Shown: positions 46,801 through 54,873, counted from the first letter of the stretch. The stretch: 64,000 bases of DNA from Pseudomonas brassicacearum (GCF_003732225.1 NZ_MOBJ01000016.1:1-64000), one strand, 5' to 3'. Notes: generated by a model not told the origin, from the sequence alone. Made by a program: numbers and translations.

Positions 46801-46888
46801 CACCCATCAGCAAGGCGACGAACATCAAATACCAGACGAAGGACTGATGCTTGATGGCCCATTCGGATAAGTTGAAGCTCCCTTTCAT
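43835..46888 (-). CDS. triC: RND efflux transporter, TriC-like
   Basis: Proton-driven inner-membrane drug exporter of 1017 residues. It has the RND plan of two sets of six membrane segments with large periplasmic loops; the first segment is FVWYLMFVALLMGVFSYLNL near residue 15-34. The proton-relay region is seen at LGALIISLGLLVDDAMITVE (two adjacent acidic residues in segment 4). Two adaptor genes precede it with ATGA overlaps, the arrangement known for P. aeruginosa TriABC, which exports triclosan and needs OpmH. Substrates here are not proven. No outer-membrane channel gene is present. Confidence 0.9.
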   Translation of the reverse strand: MKGSFNLSEWAIKHQSFVWYLMFVALLMGVFSYLNLGREEDPSFTIKTMVIQTRWPGATQEETLKQVTDRIEKKLEELDSLDYVKSYTRPGESTVYVNLRDTTSAKDVPEIWYQVRKKINDIRGTFPQGIQGPSFNDEFGDVFGSVYAFTSDGLSMRELRDYVEQARAEIRDIPGLGKIEMVGQQNEVLYLNFSTRKLAALGIDQRQVVQSLQTQNAVTPAGVIEAGPERISVRTSGQFASEKDLAAVNLRLNDRFYRLADIAEITRGYVDPASPLFRFNGQPAIGLAIAMQKGGNIQAFGKALHQRIDELTAELPVGVGVHNVSDQASVVEEAVGGFTSALFEAVIIVLAVSFISLGVRAGLVVACSIPLVLAMVFVFMEYSGITMQRISLGALIISLGLLVDDAMITVEMMVTRLEMGETKEQAATFAYTSTAFPMLTGTLVTVAGFVPIGLNASSAGEYTFSLFAVLAVAMLVSWIVAVLFAPVIGVHILSANIKPHSEEPGRIGKAFNSGLLWSMRNRWWAISITVLCFLLAVFSMRFVQNQFFPSSDRPEILVDLNLPQNASMDETRRAVDRFEATLKGDPDIVRWSSYIGQGAIRFYLPLDQQLQNPYYAQLVIVSKDFKTRQVLSERLRERLRKDFVGIGSFVQALEMGPPVGRPIQYRVSGKDIDQVRKHAIDLASELDKSPHIGEIIFDWNEPGKVLRIDIAQDKARQLGLSSADVANLMNSIVSGSAVTQVDDDIYLINVVGRAVDAERGTPETLQNLQIVTPGGTSIPLLAFATVRYELEQPLVWRRDRQPTVTIKAAVRDEIQPTDLVMLLKPAIEKFTAGLPVGYKVATGGTVEASGKAQGPIAKVVPLMLFLMATFLMIQLHSVQKLFLVASVAPLGLIGVALALIPTGTPMGFVAILGILALIGIIIRNSVILVTQIDEFESNGYSPWDAVVQATEHRRRPILLTAASACLGMIPIAREVFWGPMAYAMIGGIIVATLLTLLFLPALYVAWYKIKEPKKTAQ

Positions 46889-47955
46889 CGCGGGCTGTCC
46901 TCGTCGACTTTGACTTTCTGCCCCGGTTTGAGGCTGTTCACACCGGCGCTGACCACTCGCTCACCGCTTTTGACCCCGTGCCCGACGATCACGCTGTCAA
47001 CGCCACGACTGAGCAGGGTGACGTCTCGCGGGGAAACGGTCCGGGTCTGTTTGTCGACCACCCAGATACGGGTTTTACCGTCGACTTCCTGCAAGGCCGT
47101 CAGCGGCAATTCGATACGCGGCTCGATGGCCGAGCTCAAGGTCACGCTGATTGCCGTGCCGAGACGAAAGCCCCGCGGGGTCTCGGCCAGGGTCAGACGC
47201 GCGCGGCGAGTACGGGTCGCGCTTTGCGCCTGCGGCTCGATCTCGCGGATGATCGCCGTGCTGTGGATACTCGGATCAAGTTGCGCTGCGACTTCAAACA
47301 CCACATCGGCAGGCAGTTGCTCGGCGAGGCCCGCCGGCAGATCGATCACTGCTTCCTTGATGTCCGGCCGCGCCAGCGTCACCACTTGCTGCCCCGCCGT
47401 CACCACCTGTCCGGCCTCGGCGTTCCAGGCCGTCACGATGGCGGCGTGATCGGTACGCAGTTCGGTGTAATTGAGCTGGTCCCTGGCCTGACTGACCGAC
47501 GCCCTGGCCTGATCCAGTGAAGCCTGGGTGGTTTTCAGTTCGGTCTGGGCAATGTCCAGCTGCGCCTGGGCGCCCACTCCCTTGTTGAACAGTTCCTGCT
47601 GACGGCGTGCACTGGCCCGGGCATTGATCAACTGCGCCTCGACCTTCGCCTGATCGCCCTCGGCGGCACGTAACTGGTTCTGCTGATCGGTCGGGTCGAG
47701 GGTTGCCAGCAACGCGCCCTTCTTGACCTCACTGCCAACGTCGACATTACGGCTGGCGATACGTCCCGGCACACGGAAACCGATGTTGCTTTCGAAGCGC
47801 GCCTGAATGCTCCCGGCAAAACGCCCGAGGTCCTGCTGGTCAAAGGATCGCACTTCGATGGACAGCACCGGACGCACAGGCTCCGGGGGTTCTTCCTTTT
47901 TCGAGCAGGCGGCCAGCAACAGCCCCGCCGACAACAGCAGTAACACGCGCTTCAT
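46885..47955 (-). CDS. triB: RND periplasmic adaptor, second (TriB-like)
   Basis: Membrane-fusion lipoprotein of 356 residues from ATG 47955. The lipobox LLLAAC-S is at about residue 12-17. Parts in order are beta-barrel and lipoyl halves (IGFRVPGRIASRNVDVGSEV), an alpha-hairpin coiled coil from about 95 to 165 (DQAKVEAQLINARASARRQQ...), the second lipoyl half AAIVTAWNAEAGQVVTAGQQ and a membrane-proximal domain. The start overlaps the triA stop and the stop overlaps the triC start, both as ATGA. It is not a simple copy of the first adaptor. Confidence 0.9.
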   Translation of the reverse strand: MKRVLLLLSAGLLLAACSKKEEPPEPVRPVLSIEVRSFDQQDLGRFAGSIQARFESNIGFRVPGRIASRNVDVGSEVKKGALLATLDPTDQQNQLRAAEGDQAKVEAQLINARASARRQQELFNKGVGAQAQLDIAQTELKTTQASLDQARASVSQARDQLNYTELRTDHAAIVTAWNAEAGQVVTAGQQVVTLARPDIKEAVIDLPAGLAEQLPADVVFEVAAQLDPSIHSTAIIREIEPQAQSATRTRRARLTLAETPRGFRLGTAISVTLSSAIEPRIELPLTALQEVDGKTRIWVVDKQTRTVSPRDVTLLSRGVDSVIVGHGVKSGERVVSAGVNSLKPGQKVKVDEDSPR

Positions 47956-49052
47956 GGCTGTGCTCCCGTCGAACCTTCGGCGGGCGGCGTGACAATCTCC
48001 ACCAACACGTCGGGGTGCAACAACTGGCCGCCGGCAGTGACGACTTTTTCGCCGCCATTCAGGCCTTCGCTGATGATCACTTTGCCAGTCAGGTAACGCC
48101 CCACTTTGACGGTCTGCAACTGCGCCTTGCCATTGGCATCCACCCGCCACACAGCGGGCTCGCTGAGGTTCTTGGTCAGCGCTGACCAAGGCAACTCGAC
48201 CGCAGGCTTGCCCGGTACCTTGGCCGTGGCACTGACTACCGAGCCCAGTTGCATGCCTGCCGGCAATGCGCTGAGGGTGACCTTGACCTGCACCGTACCG
48301 GTTTGCGCCGATACCGCCGGGGTGATTTCGCGCACCGTGCCAGTGGTGTTGATCTTCGGGTTGTCGAGCAGGCTGACCACCACCGACCGATTCGATGGCG
48401 GCGCGCTCAACAGCGATTCGTAGACATTGAACACCGCGTCACGCTCGCCATCCCGAGCCAGGCTGAATATCGGCACCGTGGCTTGCACCACCTGACCGAC
48501 TTCAGCCTGACGCGCGGTGATCACGCCGGGCGCGTCGGCAACCAGCGCGGTGTAACTCAGTTGCTCGCGGGCATTGGCCAACTGCGCCTGTGCTGCGGTC
48601 AACGCGCTCTGGCTGCTGCGCAATGCAGCCTGGGCAGAATCGTATTCGCTTTGGCTGGTGTAGCCCTTGGGCAGGAGTTTTTGCTGGCGCACGAACGCGG
48701 CCGCGCTCTGTTTGACCCGCGCCTGCTCGGCGACCACCTGGGCCTGCGCTGAGTCAACGCTGGTCTGCAGGTCTTTCGGGTCGAGTCTGGCTAACACCTG
48801 CCTGGCGGAAACACGATCGCCGACATCCACCATGCGCTGGATGATCTTGCCCGCAACGCGAAACGACAACTCGGTCTGAACCCGCGCCTGAACATCCCCG
48901 GTCAGGGTCACCGAGGCGGCGAAATCCGTGGGTTTTACCTCTTGCACGAACACCCGTGGGCGTTCCTTCTCGACCGGCTTCTTATCGCCGCACGCGGCCA
49001 GCAGAGCAAAGAGACTCAGGCCAACGATACATTTCAATCCGGGACCGGCCAT
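47952..49052 (-). CDS. triA: RND periplasmic adaptor, first (TriA-like)
   Basis: Membrane-fusion lipoprotein of 366 residues with the lipobox LLAAC-G at about residue 17-21. It shows the lipoyl half ELSFRVAGKIIQRMVDVGDR, a coiled-coil hairpin (about 95-165), and AEVGQVVQATVPIFSLARDG. In TriABC both adaptors are required and form a mixed ring (known for P. aeruginosa). It is the first gene of the operon, with 264 bases of upstream DNA holding a repeat but no regulator gene beside it. Confidence 0.9.
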   Translation of the reverse strand: MAGPGLKCIVGLSLFALLAACGDKKPVEKERPRVFVQEVKPTDFAASVTLTGDVQARVQTELSFRVAGKIIQRMVDVGDRVSARQVLARLDPKDLQTSVDSAQAQVVAEQARVKQSAAAFVRQQKLLPKGYTSQSEYDSAQAALRSSQSALTAAQAQLANAREQLSYTALVADAPGVITARQAEVGQVVQATVPIFSLARDGERDAVFNVYESLLSAPPSNRSVVVSLLDNPKINTTGTVREITPAVSAQTGTVQVKVTLSALPAGMQLGSVVSATAKVPGKPAVELPWSALTKNLSEPAVWRVDANGKAQLQTVKVGRYLTGKVIISEGLNGGEKVVTAGGQLLHPDVLVEIVTPPAEGSTGAQP

Positions 49053-49159
49053 GCAAGCTCCTTTGCGTTATACGGGCGGGCGTGATGCGGGCGGACACGT
49101 GACGATACGACTGAGAGCTTAGATCAGGGTTCCAGTTTCGCCTCGGTCTGATAGGGTCC

Positions 49160-49257
49160 CCGTAGGAGCTGCCGAAGGTTCGGGCCGCGTTCGGACGATC
49201 TTTGAGCCTCTCATGTAAACCTGTGTGAAAGATCGCAGCCTTCGGCAGCTCCTACGT
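49160..49257. repeat. REP-type palindrome pair, GATCGCAGCC family
   Basis: Arms CGTAGGAGCTGCCGAAGG and GATCGCAGCCTTCGGCAGCT with CCTACG lie between divergent triA and the ATPase gene. The spacer contains a second GGTTCGGGCCGCGTTCGGACGATC block. Confidence 0.75.
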
Positions 49258-49316
49258 TGTAAATTCACTAACGCAGTTATCCTGATGCCGACTCAGGGCC
49301 ACAGAGAAAGTCTTCC

Positions 49317-50477
49317 ATGCTCAAAACCCTTGCTGTGGCCAATTACCGCTCGATCAATAAATTGGTGATTCCGCTCGGGCGGTTGAATCTGATCACCGGG
49401 CCCAATGGCAGCGGAAAATCCAACCTTTACCGCGCTCTGCGGCTATTAGCCGAGACCGCTCAGGGCGGCGTGGTCAACGCACTCGCGCGCGAGGGTGGGC
49501 TGGACTCGACCTTCTGGGCCGGGCCGGAAAACATCAGCCGGCGCATGCGCAACGGTGAGGTGGCAGTCGAAGCCAGCGTGCGCCAGTCGCCCAAGCGCTT
49601 GCGCCTGGGCTTCGCCGGTGAGGATTTCAGTTACGCGATCGCCCTGGGCCTGCCGGAACCGTCGCGCTCAGCGTTTTCCCTGGACCCGGAAATCAAGCGT
49701 GAATGCATCTGGTCGGGTCAGCTGTACCGCCCGGCGAGTCTGCTGGTGAATCGTGCCGGGGCGGTGATTCGCTCGCGGGTCGAGCGCGATTGGGATGTGC
49801 TGGCCCAGCACACACCGGCATTCGACAGCCTGTTCGATCAGGTCGGCAGCCTGCGTGCCTCGCCAGAGGTATTGCAGCTGCGCGAGTTCATTCGCCGCTG
49901 GCGCTTTTACGATCACTTTCGCAGCGACGCCGACGCACCAGTGCGTCAACCGCAACTGGGTACTCGCACGCCGGTGCTGCATCACGATGGTCGCGACCTG
50001 GCGGCAGCGTTGCAAACCATCCTCGAAATCGGCGATCCAGAGGCTCTGCACGCGGCGATCAGCGACGCGTTCCCCGGCGCCAGGCTGAACATCCAGCCGC
50101 TGCAAGGAGCGCGGTTTGCCATCGAGTTTTATCAGGAAGGATTATTGCGACCGCTGTCCGCCGCCGAGCTGTCGGACGGGACCTTGCGTTACTTGTTGCT
50201 GATCGCCGCGCTACTGACACCAAGGCCGCCGACGTTGATGGTGCTCAACGAACCGGAAACCAGCCTGCACCCTGACCTGCTGCCGGCATTGGCGCGACTG
50301 ATCGTCCGCGCCTCTGAGCAGTGTCAGGTGTGGGTGGTGTCTCATGCCAGCCGCTTGATCGCGGCGTTGCAGCAAGCCCCTGAATGCAACTCCATCGTGC
50401 TGGAGAAAAGCTTCGGTCAGACCGGGATCGTCGGTCAGGGGATACTGGATACACCTGCCTGGAACTGGCCGGATTGA
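49317..50477 (+). CDS. AAA/SMC-like ATPase, OLD/RecF-like single-domain
   Basis: 386-residue ATPase of the AAA_15/AAA_21 group. It shows Walker A TGPNGSGKSNLYRALRLL (about 28-46), a Q-loop and long insertion, an ABC-type signature ELSDGTLRYLLLIAALL, Walker B with the D-loop TLMVLNEPETSLHPDLLPAL, and the switch WVVSHASRL. Walker B has Asn-Glu instead of Asp-Glu. There is no TOPRIM or nuclease domain and no neighbouring effector gene, unlike OLD-type defence systems. It is flanked by repeats and monocistronic. Role unknown. Confidence 0.82.
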   Translation: MLKTLAVANYRSINKLVIPLGRLNLITGPNGSGKSNLYRALRLLAETAQGGVVNALAREGGLDSTFWAGPENISRRMRNGEVAVEASVRQSPKRLRLGFAGEDFSYAIALGLPEPSRSAFSLDPEIKRECIWSGQLYRPASLLVNRAGAVIRSRVERDWDVLAQHTPAFDSLFDQVGSLRASPEVLQLREFIRRWRFYDHFRSDADAPVRQPQLGTRTPVLHHDGRDLAAALQTILEIGDPEALHAAISDAFPGARLNIQPLQGARFAIEFYQEGLLRPLSAAELSDGTLRYLLLIAALLTPRPPTLMVLNEPETSLHPDLLPALARLIVRASEQCQVWVVSHASRLIAALQQAPECNSIVLEKSFGQTGIVGQGILDTPAWNWPD

Positions 50478-50478
50478 A

Positions 50479-50552
50479 AAGATCGCAGCCTGCGGCAGCT
50501 CCTACAGGGGAATGACGTACACCCGTAGGAGCTGCCGCAGGCTGCGATCTTT
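50479..50552. repeat. REP-type palindrome pair, GATCGCAGCC family
   Basis: Near-perfect inverted arms GATCGCAGCCTGCGGCAGCT and GAGCTGCCGCAGGCTGCGAT between the convergent ATPase and solute-binding-protein genes. Confidence 0.85.
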
Positions 50553-50579
50553 TAGCGGTCAGTCAGATATCCGAGCGGA

Positions 50580-51464
50580 TCAGCCCTGCCACTTCCCGCC
50601 TTCGACAATCACGCTCTCAGGGTTGGTGTCATCGCTCAGTTCTTTACGCACGTACTGGTCGTATAGCTTGAGCAGGTACTTGTCCTCACCCAGCTTTGCC
50701 AGCTCGGCGTTGACCCAGTCACGCAGCTCGATGTTGCCTTTCTTCACCGCCGGCGCAATCGGCGCCTCGGCACCGAGGGTTTCAGTCAACACACGGTAAC
50801 CCGGGTTCTGTTTTGCCCAGCTGAACAACACCAGGTTGTCTTGTGCATAAGCATCGCCGCGCCCGCTGGCCAGGGCTTGCAGGGACTCGGAGTTTTTCTC
50901 GAACTTGAGCAACTTCCAGTCCGGGTGGTTCTTGGTCAGCCAGATATCGGCGGTGGTGCCGGTGGTGACGATAGTGGTGCGGGTTGCCAGGTCATCGAGG
51001 CTTTTGACCACGCTGGCCTGCGGCACCAGCGCCTGCACCGCAACCTTGAGGTTCGGATTGGTGAATTCCACCGCTTCCTTGCGCTCCGGGGTGACGGTCA
51101 TGTTGGCGAGAATCAGGTCGACCTTGTCGCTTTGCAGAAACGGAATCCGGCTCGCCGGCTCGACCGCGACGAACTCGACCTTATTCTCGTCGCCCAACAG
51201 ATCCTTGGCGAATTGACGGCCGATATCGGTATCAAAACCCACATAACGACCGGTTTCATCGACGAAACCGAACGGCGGTTTGTCGGTGAACACGCCGACG
51301 ATCAGTTTGTCCCGGGCTTTGATTTTTTCCAGGTAACTGGCCGCAGGCCTGGCGCTGGCGGTAGAGGTCGCAGGCTTGGCAGCCTCTTCGGATTTGTTGC
51401 AACCGGCCAGCAGTGCGAGACCGAACAACGGGAGTAGCAGCAGTGAAGACTTGGCAGTTTTCAT
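50580..51464 (-). CDS. Amino-acid ABC transporter substrate-binding lipoprotein
   Basis: Family-3 solute-binding protein of 294 residues. It has a lipoprotein signal LLLLPLFGLALLAGC-N, then a low-complexity linker. The mature domain shows DKLIVGVFTDKPPFGFVDET, VDLILANMTVTPERKEAVEF and LATRTTIVTTGTTADIWLTK. The closest style I recognise is the cysteine/glutamate-binding group (CjaA-like). Ligand uncertain; the surrounding sulfur genes favour a sulfur amino acid. It is the last gene of a four-gene operon and its start overlaps the ATPase stop. Confidence 0.85.
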   Translation of the reverse strand: MKTAKSSLLLLPLFGLALLAGCNKSEEAAKPATSTASARPAASYLEKIKARDKLIVGVFTDKPPFGFVDETGRYVGFDTDIGRQFAKDLLGDENKVEFVAVEPASRIPFLQSDKVDLILANMTVTPERKEAVEFTNPNLKVAVQALVPQASVVKSLDDLATRTTIVTTGTTADIWLTKNHPDWKLLKFEKNSESLQALASGRGDAYAQDNLVLFSWAKQNPGYRVLTETLGAEAPIAPAVKKGNIELRDWVNAELAKLGEDKYLLKLYDQYVRKELSDDTNPESVIVEGGKWQG

Positions 51465-52243
51465 GAGGGTTCCAGTTCCTTTACAAGAGTCTTTTTAGGC
51501 AGTGCTTCGACGTAGGAGAACTTCTCCAGGAACTGCTGCGCTCGTGCGGTTTGCGGGTTCGTAAAGAAAATCTCGGGAGGGTTTTGTTCGAGGATGCGCC
51601 CGGCATCCATGAACACAATGCGGTCGGCCACAGCGCGGGCGAAAGCCATCTCGTGGGTGACAATCAACAGGGTCATGCCATCGCGGGCCAGGCCCTGAAT
51701 CACTTCCAGCACTTCCTTGACCATCTCCGGATCAAGGGCTGCGGTGACTTCATCGAACAGCATCACCTGCGGGTTCATGCACAGTGAACGGATGATGGCG
51801 ATGCGTTGTTGCTGACCACCGGAAAGCTGACGCGGGAAGGCGTCGCGCTTGTCTGCCAGACCTACCCGTTCGAGCAACGCCAAGGCCTGCTCGCGAGCTT
51901 CACGCGCTGGGCGTTTTTGCACCTTGAGCGGGCCGAGCAGGAGGTTGTCGAGCACGCTCATGTGCGGGAACAGGTGATAACTCTGGAACACCATGCCGAT
52001 CTGCTGGCGCACTTCGCGCCAGTCGGTGGCCTTGCTCAGCAACTCGCGCCCGGCAAACCGCAGCTCGCCGCTGTGGGCGACTTCCAGGCCATTGAGGCAG
52101 CGCAGCAAGGTGCTTTTACCGCAGCCGCTAGGGCCGAGGATGACGATCACCTCACCGGCTTCGACGCTCAAGTCGATCCTGTTGAGGACCTGATGCTCAC
52201 CGAAAAATTTGTTGAAACCCTTGAACTCGATCAATGCGCTCAT
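51461..52243 (-). CDS. Amino-acid ABC transporter ATPase
   Basis: 260-residue polar amino-acid ATPase. Walker A GPSGCGKST, Q-loop MVFQSYHLFPHMS, signature [15 protein letters not shown], Walker B VMLFDEVTAALDPE (a Val replaces the usual Pro after DE), H-loop IVTHEMAFARAVA. It overlaps both neighbours by four bases (ATGA), which shows a compact operon with two permeases and one binding protein. Confidence 0.92.
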   Translation of the reverse strand: MSALIEFKGFNKFFGEHQVLNRIDLSVEAGEVIVILGPSGCGKSTLLRCLNGLEVAHSGELRFAGRELLSKATDWREVRQQIGMVFQSYHLFPHMSVLDNLLLGPLKVQKRPAREAREQALALLERVGLADKRDAFPRQLSGGQQQRIAIIRSLCMNPQVMLFDEVTAALDPEMVKEVLEVIQGLARDGMTLLIVTHEMAFARAVADRIVFMDAGRILEQNPPEIFFTNPQTARAQQFLEKFSYVEALPKKTLVKELEPS

Positions 52244-52899
52244 GCTTGCGTCCAGCGCCGTTCCAGCACGCGGGAAGCGGCCGAGAGCGGGTAGCAGATA
52301 AAGAAGAAAAACAGGAACAGTGCGCCGTAGATCAACACCGATTCGTAGGTGCGCTCGATGATCTGCTGGCCGACCTTGATCACGTCGACCACGCCGATCA
52401 ACACCGCCAGCGAGCTGGTCTTGATGATTCGCGTGTAGACGTTGATGGTCGGCGGCGTCATGCGTTTCAGTGCCTGGGGTAGCAGCACGTAACCGAAGAG
52501 CTGTGGGCCGGACAGCCCGATCGACAGCCCCGCTTCACGCTGGCCTCGCGGTAAGGAATGTAATGCGCCGCGCACCACTTCGCCGACTTCACTGGCGCCC
52601 CACAACGACAACACCAGCACCGCGCACCAGAAACTCGGCAGGCTCAGGCCGAAAAAAATCGGCAGGCCGAAGAACAGCAAATACAGCCAGACCAGCACCG
52701 GGATCGCCCGAAACAGTTCCAGATAGACCCGAAGCAACGCGTTCAGCCACTTCGAGTTCAGACTGCACAGCACGCCGTAGAGCACCCCGCCCACGGTGCT
52801 GATGGCGATACTCAAAAACGAAATCGACAAGGTTTGTCCGGCGCCTTTGGCCAACTGAGGCAAGGACACCCAAAGCAGCTCAAGACCCGAACTGGCCAT
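52240..52899 (-). CDS. Amino-acid ABC transporter permease (second)
   Basis: 219-residue permease of the His/Glu/Gln/Arg type. The signature YLELFRAIPVLVWLYLLFFG and coupling loop GQREAGLSIGLSGPQLFGYV are clear, with about five membrane segments. It is paired with the upstream permease, so the channel is a heterodimer. It overlaps that gene by 20 bases and the ATPase by four. Confidence 0.92.
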   Translation of the reverse strand: MASSGLELLWVSLPQLAKGAGQTLSISFLSIAISTVGGVLYGVLCSLNSKWLNALLRVYLELFRAIPVLVWLYLLFFGLPIFFGLSLPSFWCAVLVLSLWGASEVGEVVRGALHSLPRGQREAGLSIGLSGPQLFGYVLLPQALKRMTPPTINVYTRIIKTSSLAVLIGVVDVIKVGQQIIERTYESVLIYGALFLFFFFICYPLSAASRVLERRWTQA

Positions 52900-53545
52900 G
52901 CTGGAGCCTCCTTTCCAGACGGCTCAGCAGCAGCGACAACGGCAAGAACAGCAGCACGCAAATCAGCGTCAATACAGCGAGCATTTCGTAGGTTTTGTAA
53001 TACAGCGCGATGTAGCTCTTGGTGGTGTAGAGAATCTCCGGCACCGCCACCGCCGACACCACGGTGGTCTCCTTGAGCAGGAAAATGAAGTTGGCGAACA
53101 GCGAAGGCAGGCTGAGGATCCCCGCTTGCGGCAGGATCACGTAACGCAGCAATTGCCAGTGGGACAGACCGATGGAGCGCCCCGATTCCAGTTGCGCCGC
53201 AGGCACCGCTTCAACGCCGGCCCGCAGTACCTCAGTGAGGTAGGCACCGCCAAGAAACGTCATGGTGATGATCGCCGCCGCAAAGCCGGAAACCTTCACC
53301 CCCAGTGCCGGCAACGCGAAGTAGACGAAAAACAGTTGAATCAGCAGCGGAGTGTTGCGCGCCAGTTCCACGTACAACGCCACGAGGCGCTGCAAATACG
53401 GCGTGCGGAACACCAGAAGGGTCGCGTTGATCAGTGCTACCAGCAACGAAGTGCCGATGGCGATCAGGCCGACCTGCAGCGTCACGCCCACGGCGCGGAG
53501 AAACGCCGGCAGGGTGCTGAGGATGAAAGCGTAATCGAACGTCAT
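52880..53545 (-). CDS. Amino-acid ABC transporter permease (first)
   Basis: 221-residue permease starting at ATG 53545 (MTFDYAFILSTLPAFLRAVG). It carries YVELARNTPLLIQLFFVYFA and the coupling loop AQLESGRSIGLSHWQLLRYV. First gene of the minus-strand operon. Its AT-rich upstream region (53,600-53,690) resembles those of other sulfur genes here and is shared with the divergent 31-codon gene. Confidence 0.92.
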   Translation of the reverse strand: MTFDYAFILSTLPAFLRAVGVTLQVGLIAIGTSLLVALINATLLVFRTPYLQRLVALYVELARNTPLLIQLFFVYFALPALGVKVSGFAAAIITMTFLGGAYLTEVLRAGVEAVPAAQLESGRSIGLSHWQLLRYVILPQAGILSLPSLFANFIFLLKETTVVSAVAVPEILYTTKSYIALYYKTYEMLAVLTLICVLLFLPLSLLLSRLERRLQHGQFGS

Positions 53546-53702
53546 TGAAGATCCTGAACGCCGCAGGGTAAGCGACGGTGGCGCAGTCCATTGAGCTGTG
53601 GATAACAGCCCGGCAGGCACTGACTTTAAAGGTATAAAAAGAAACATTTAAATACCGATAAAGCATATTGATATCACGCAAAAAACTATCTGATGGGTTG
53701 GC

Positions 53703-53770
53703 GCTGTCAGCGGGAGACAGCTATTTTCCTTTTCGCTGTAGGAGGGATCTATTTTTCAAAATCCCCCTCC
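53703..53770 (+). promoter_or_regulatory. Two consecutive leader hairpins before a small gene
   Basis: Hairpin A: GCTGTC-7 bases-GACAGC at 53703-53721, followed by TATTTTCCTTTT, a terminator-like layout. Hairpin B: GGAGGGAT pairs with ATCCCCCTCC at 53741-53770 around an AT loop and hides a purine-rich ribosome-like sequence. They lie 60-125 bases before the 31-codon gene and could form an attenuator (inference). Confidence 0.4.
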
Positions 53771-53827
53771 AAGGACATGCAGCGTGCGGCCACACTCCCC
53801 GGTCGAACCATCACAAGGACGATAAAA

Positions 53828-53923
53828 ATGGCAGACGTGAAAACACCCCAGCGGCTGGATCCGCAGGACATCGTGAAGTTATTGACGGCGTTGCGCCGGG
53901 CGTTGAGGGCCAGAGTGGCCTGA
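53828..53923 (+). CDS. 31-residue small protein
   Basis: ATG 53828 has AAGGA eight bases upstream and opens a 31-codon frame. The peptide starts MADVKTPQRLDPQDIVKLLT and ends with ALRRALRARVA, an amphipathic, strongly basic helix. Codon use is like that of normal genes here. It is divergent from the amino-acid transporter operon and followed directly by a REP palindrome. No family recognised. Confidence 0.55.
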   Translation: MADVKTPQRLDPQDIVKLLTALRRALRARVA

Positions 53924-53930
53924 ACAAAGA

Positions 53931-53991
53931 GATCGCAGCCTGTGGCAGCTCCTACGCCGATCTAATGTAGGAGCTGCCGCAGGCTGCGATC
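53931..53991. repeat. REP-type palindrome, GATCGCAGCC family
   Basis: GATCGCAGCCTGTGGCAGCT and GAGCTGCCGCAGGCTGCGAT arms with a short spacer after the 31-codon gene. Confidence 0.85.
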
Positions 53992-54010
53992 TTTTGATTT
54001 TCGCGTGCAA

Positions 54011-54046
54011 TAAAAAACGCCGACGCTATCGAAAGCCGTCGGCGTT
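54011..54046 (-). terminator. Rho-independent terminator of metQ (second copy)
   Basis: AACGCCGACG and CGTCGGCGTT form a perfect 10-bp stem; on the minus strand it is followed by TTTTTTATT. It lies about 28 bases after the metQ stop. Confidence 0.9.
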
Positions 54047-54073
54047 GAAACCTTGAAGGGTTTTACCGCTCAA

Positions 54074-54856
54074 TCAGAACGCTGGCAGTACCGCGCCGCT
54101 GTACTTCTTCTCGATGAACGCTTTGACTTCAGGGCTGGTGAGGGCCTTGGCCAGTTTCTGGATCGCCACGCTGTCCTTGTTGTCTGGACGCGCGACCAGG
54201 AAGTTCACGTATGGCGAATCTGCACCTTCGATCACCAGCGCGTCTTTAGCCGGGTTCAGACCCGCTTCCAGTGCGTAGTTGGTGTTGATCATGTCCAGGT
54301 CGACCTGATCCAGCACACGCGGCAGCATGGCCGATTCCAGTTCCTTGAACTTGAAGTTGTGCGGGTTCTTGGCGATGTCTTTTGGGGTAGCCAGGGCATT
54401 TTTCGGGTCTTTCAACTCGATCAGGCCGGCCTTCTGCAACAGGATCAGCGCACGGCCGCTGTTGCTGCCTTCGTTCGGGATAGCGATGGTTGCGCCGTCT
54501 TTCAGCTCAGCCAGGGTTTTGACTTTCTTCGAGTAGCCGCCGAACGGTTCGACGTGTACGCCGATCACGGTCACCAGGTGAGTACCTTTGCCTTCGTTGA
54601 AGCTTTTCAGGTACGGCAGGGTCTGGAAGTAGTTGGCGTCCAGACGCTTCTGATCGACCTGCACGTTCGGTTGTACGTAGTCGGTGAAGACCTTGATTTC
54701 CAGATCCACGCCTTCTTTGGCGAGGGTCGGTTTGATCAGTTCGAGGATCTCGGCGTGCGGCACCGGCGTTGCGGCAACCACCAGTTTTTCGCCAGCCTGG
54801 GCCAAGCCCGCAGTCAGGGCAGCCGCCAATGCGGTGAACAACAGAACCTTTTTCAT
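54074..54856 (-). CDS. metQ: MetQ/NlpA-family methionine-binding protein (orphan)
   Basis: 260-residue periplasmic binding protein. Signal peptide KVLLFTALAAALTAGLAQAG without lipobox. Family blocks: LVVAATPVPHAEILELIKPT, LDANYFQTLPYLKSFNEGKG, IAIPNEGSNSGRALILLQKA and YVNFLVARPDNKDS. It is the closer of the two copies to classical MetQ. No metN or metI is next to it and it has its own terminator, so it must share a MetNI elsewhere, perhaps that at 32.3-34.1 kb or another locus outside the window. Confidence 0.92.
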   Translation of the reverse strand: MKKVLLFTALAAALTAGLAQAGEKLVVAATPVPHAEILELIKPTLAKEGVDLEIKVFTDYVQPNVQVDQKRLDANYFQTLPYLKSFNEGKGTHLVTVIGVHVEPFGGYSKKVKTLAELKDGATIAIPNEGSNSGRALILLQKAGLIELKDPKNALATPKDIAKNPHNFKFKELESAMLPRVLDQVDLDMINTNYALEAGLNPAKDALVIEGADSPYVNFLVARPDNKDSVAIQKLAKALTSPEVKAFIEKKYSGAVLPAF

Positions 54857-54873
54857 GCAGTGTCCTTATTTGT

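Noticed and set aside
49317-50477. ATPase gene as a phage-defence system
   Set aside because: No nuclease, TOPRIM or reverse-transcriptase partner is adjacent, and the neighbours are ordinary chromosomal genes.
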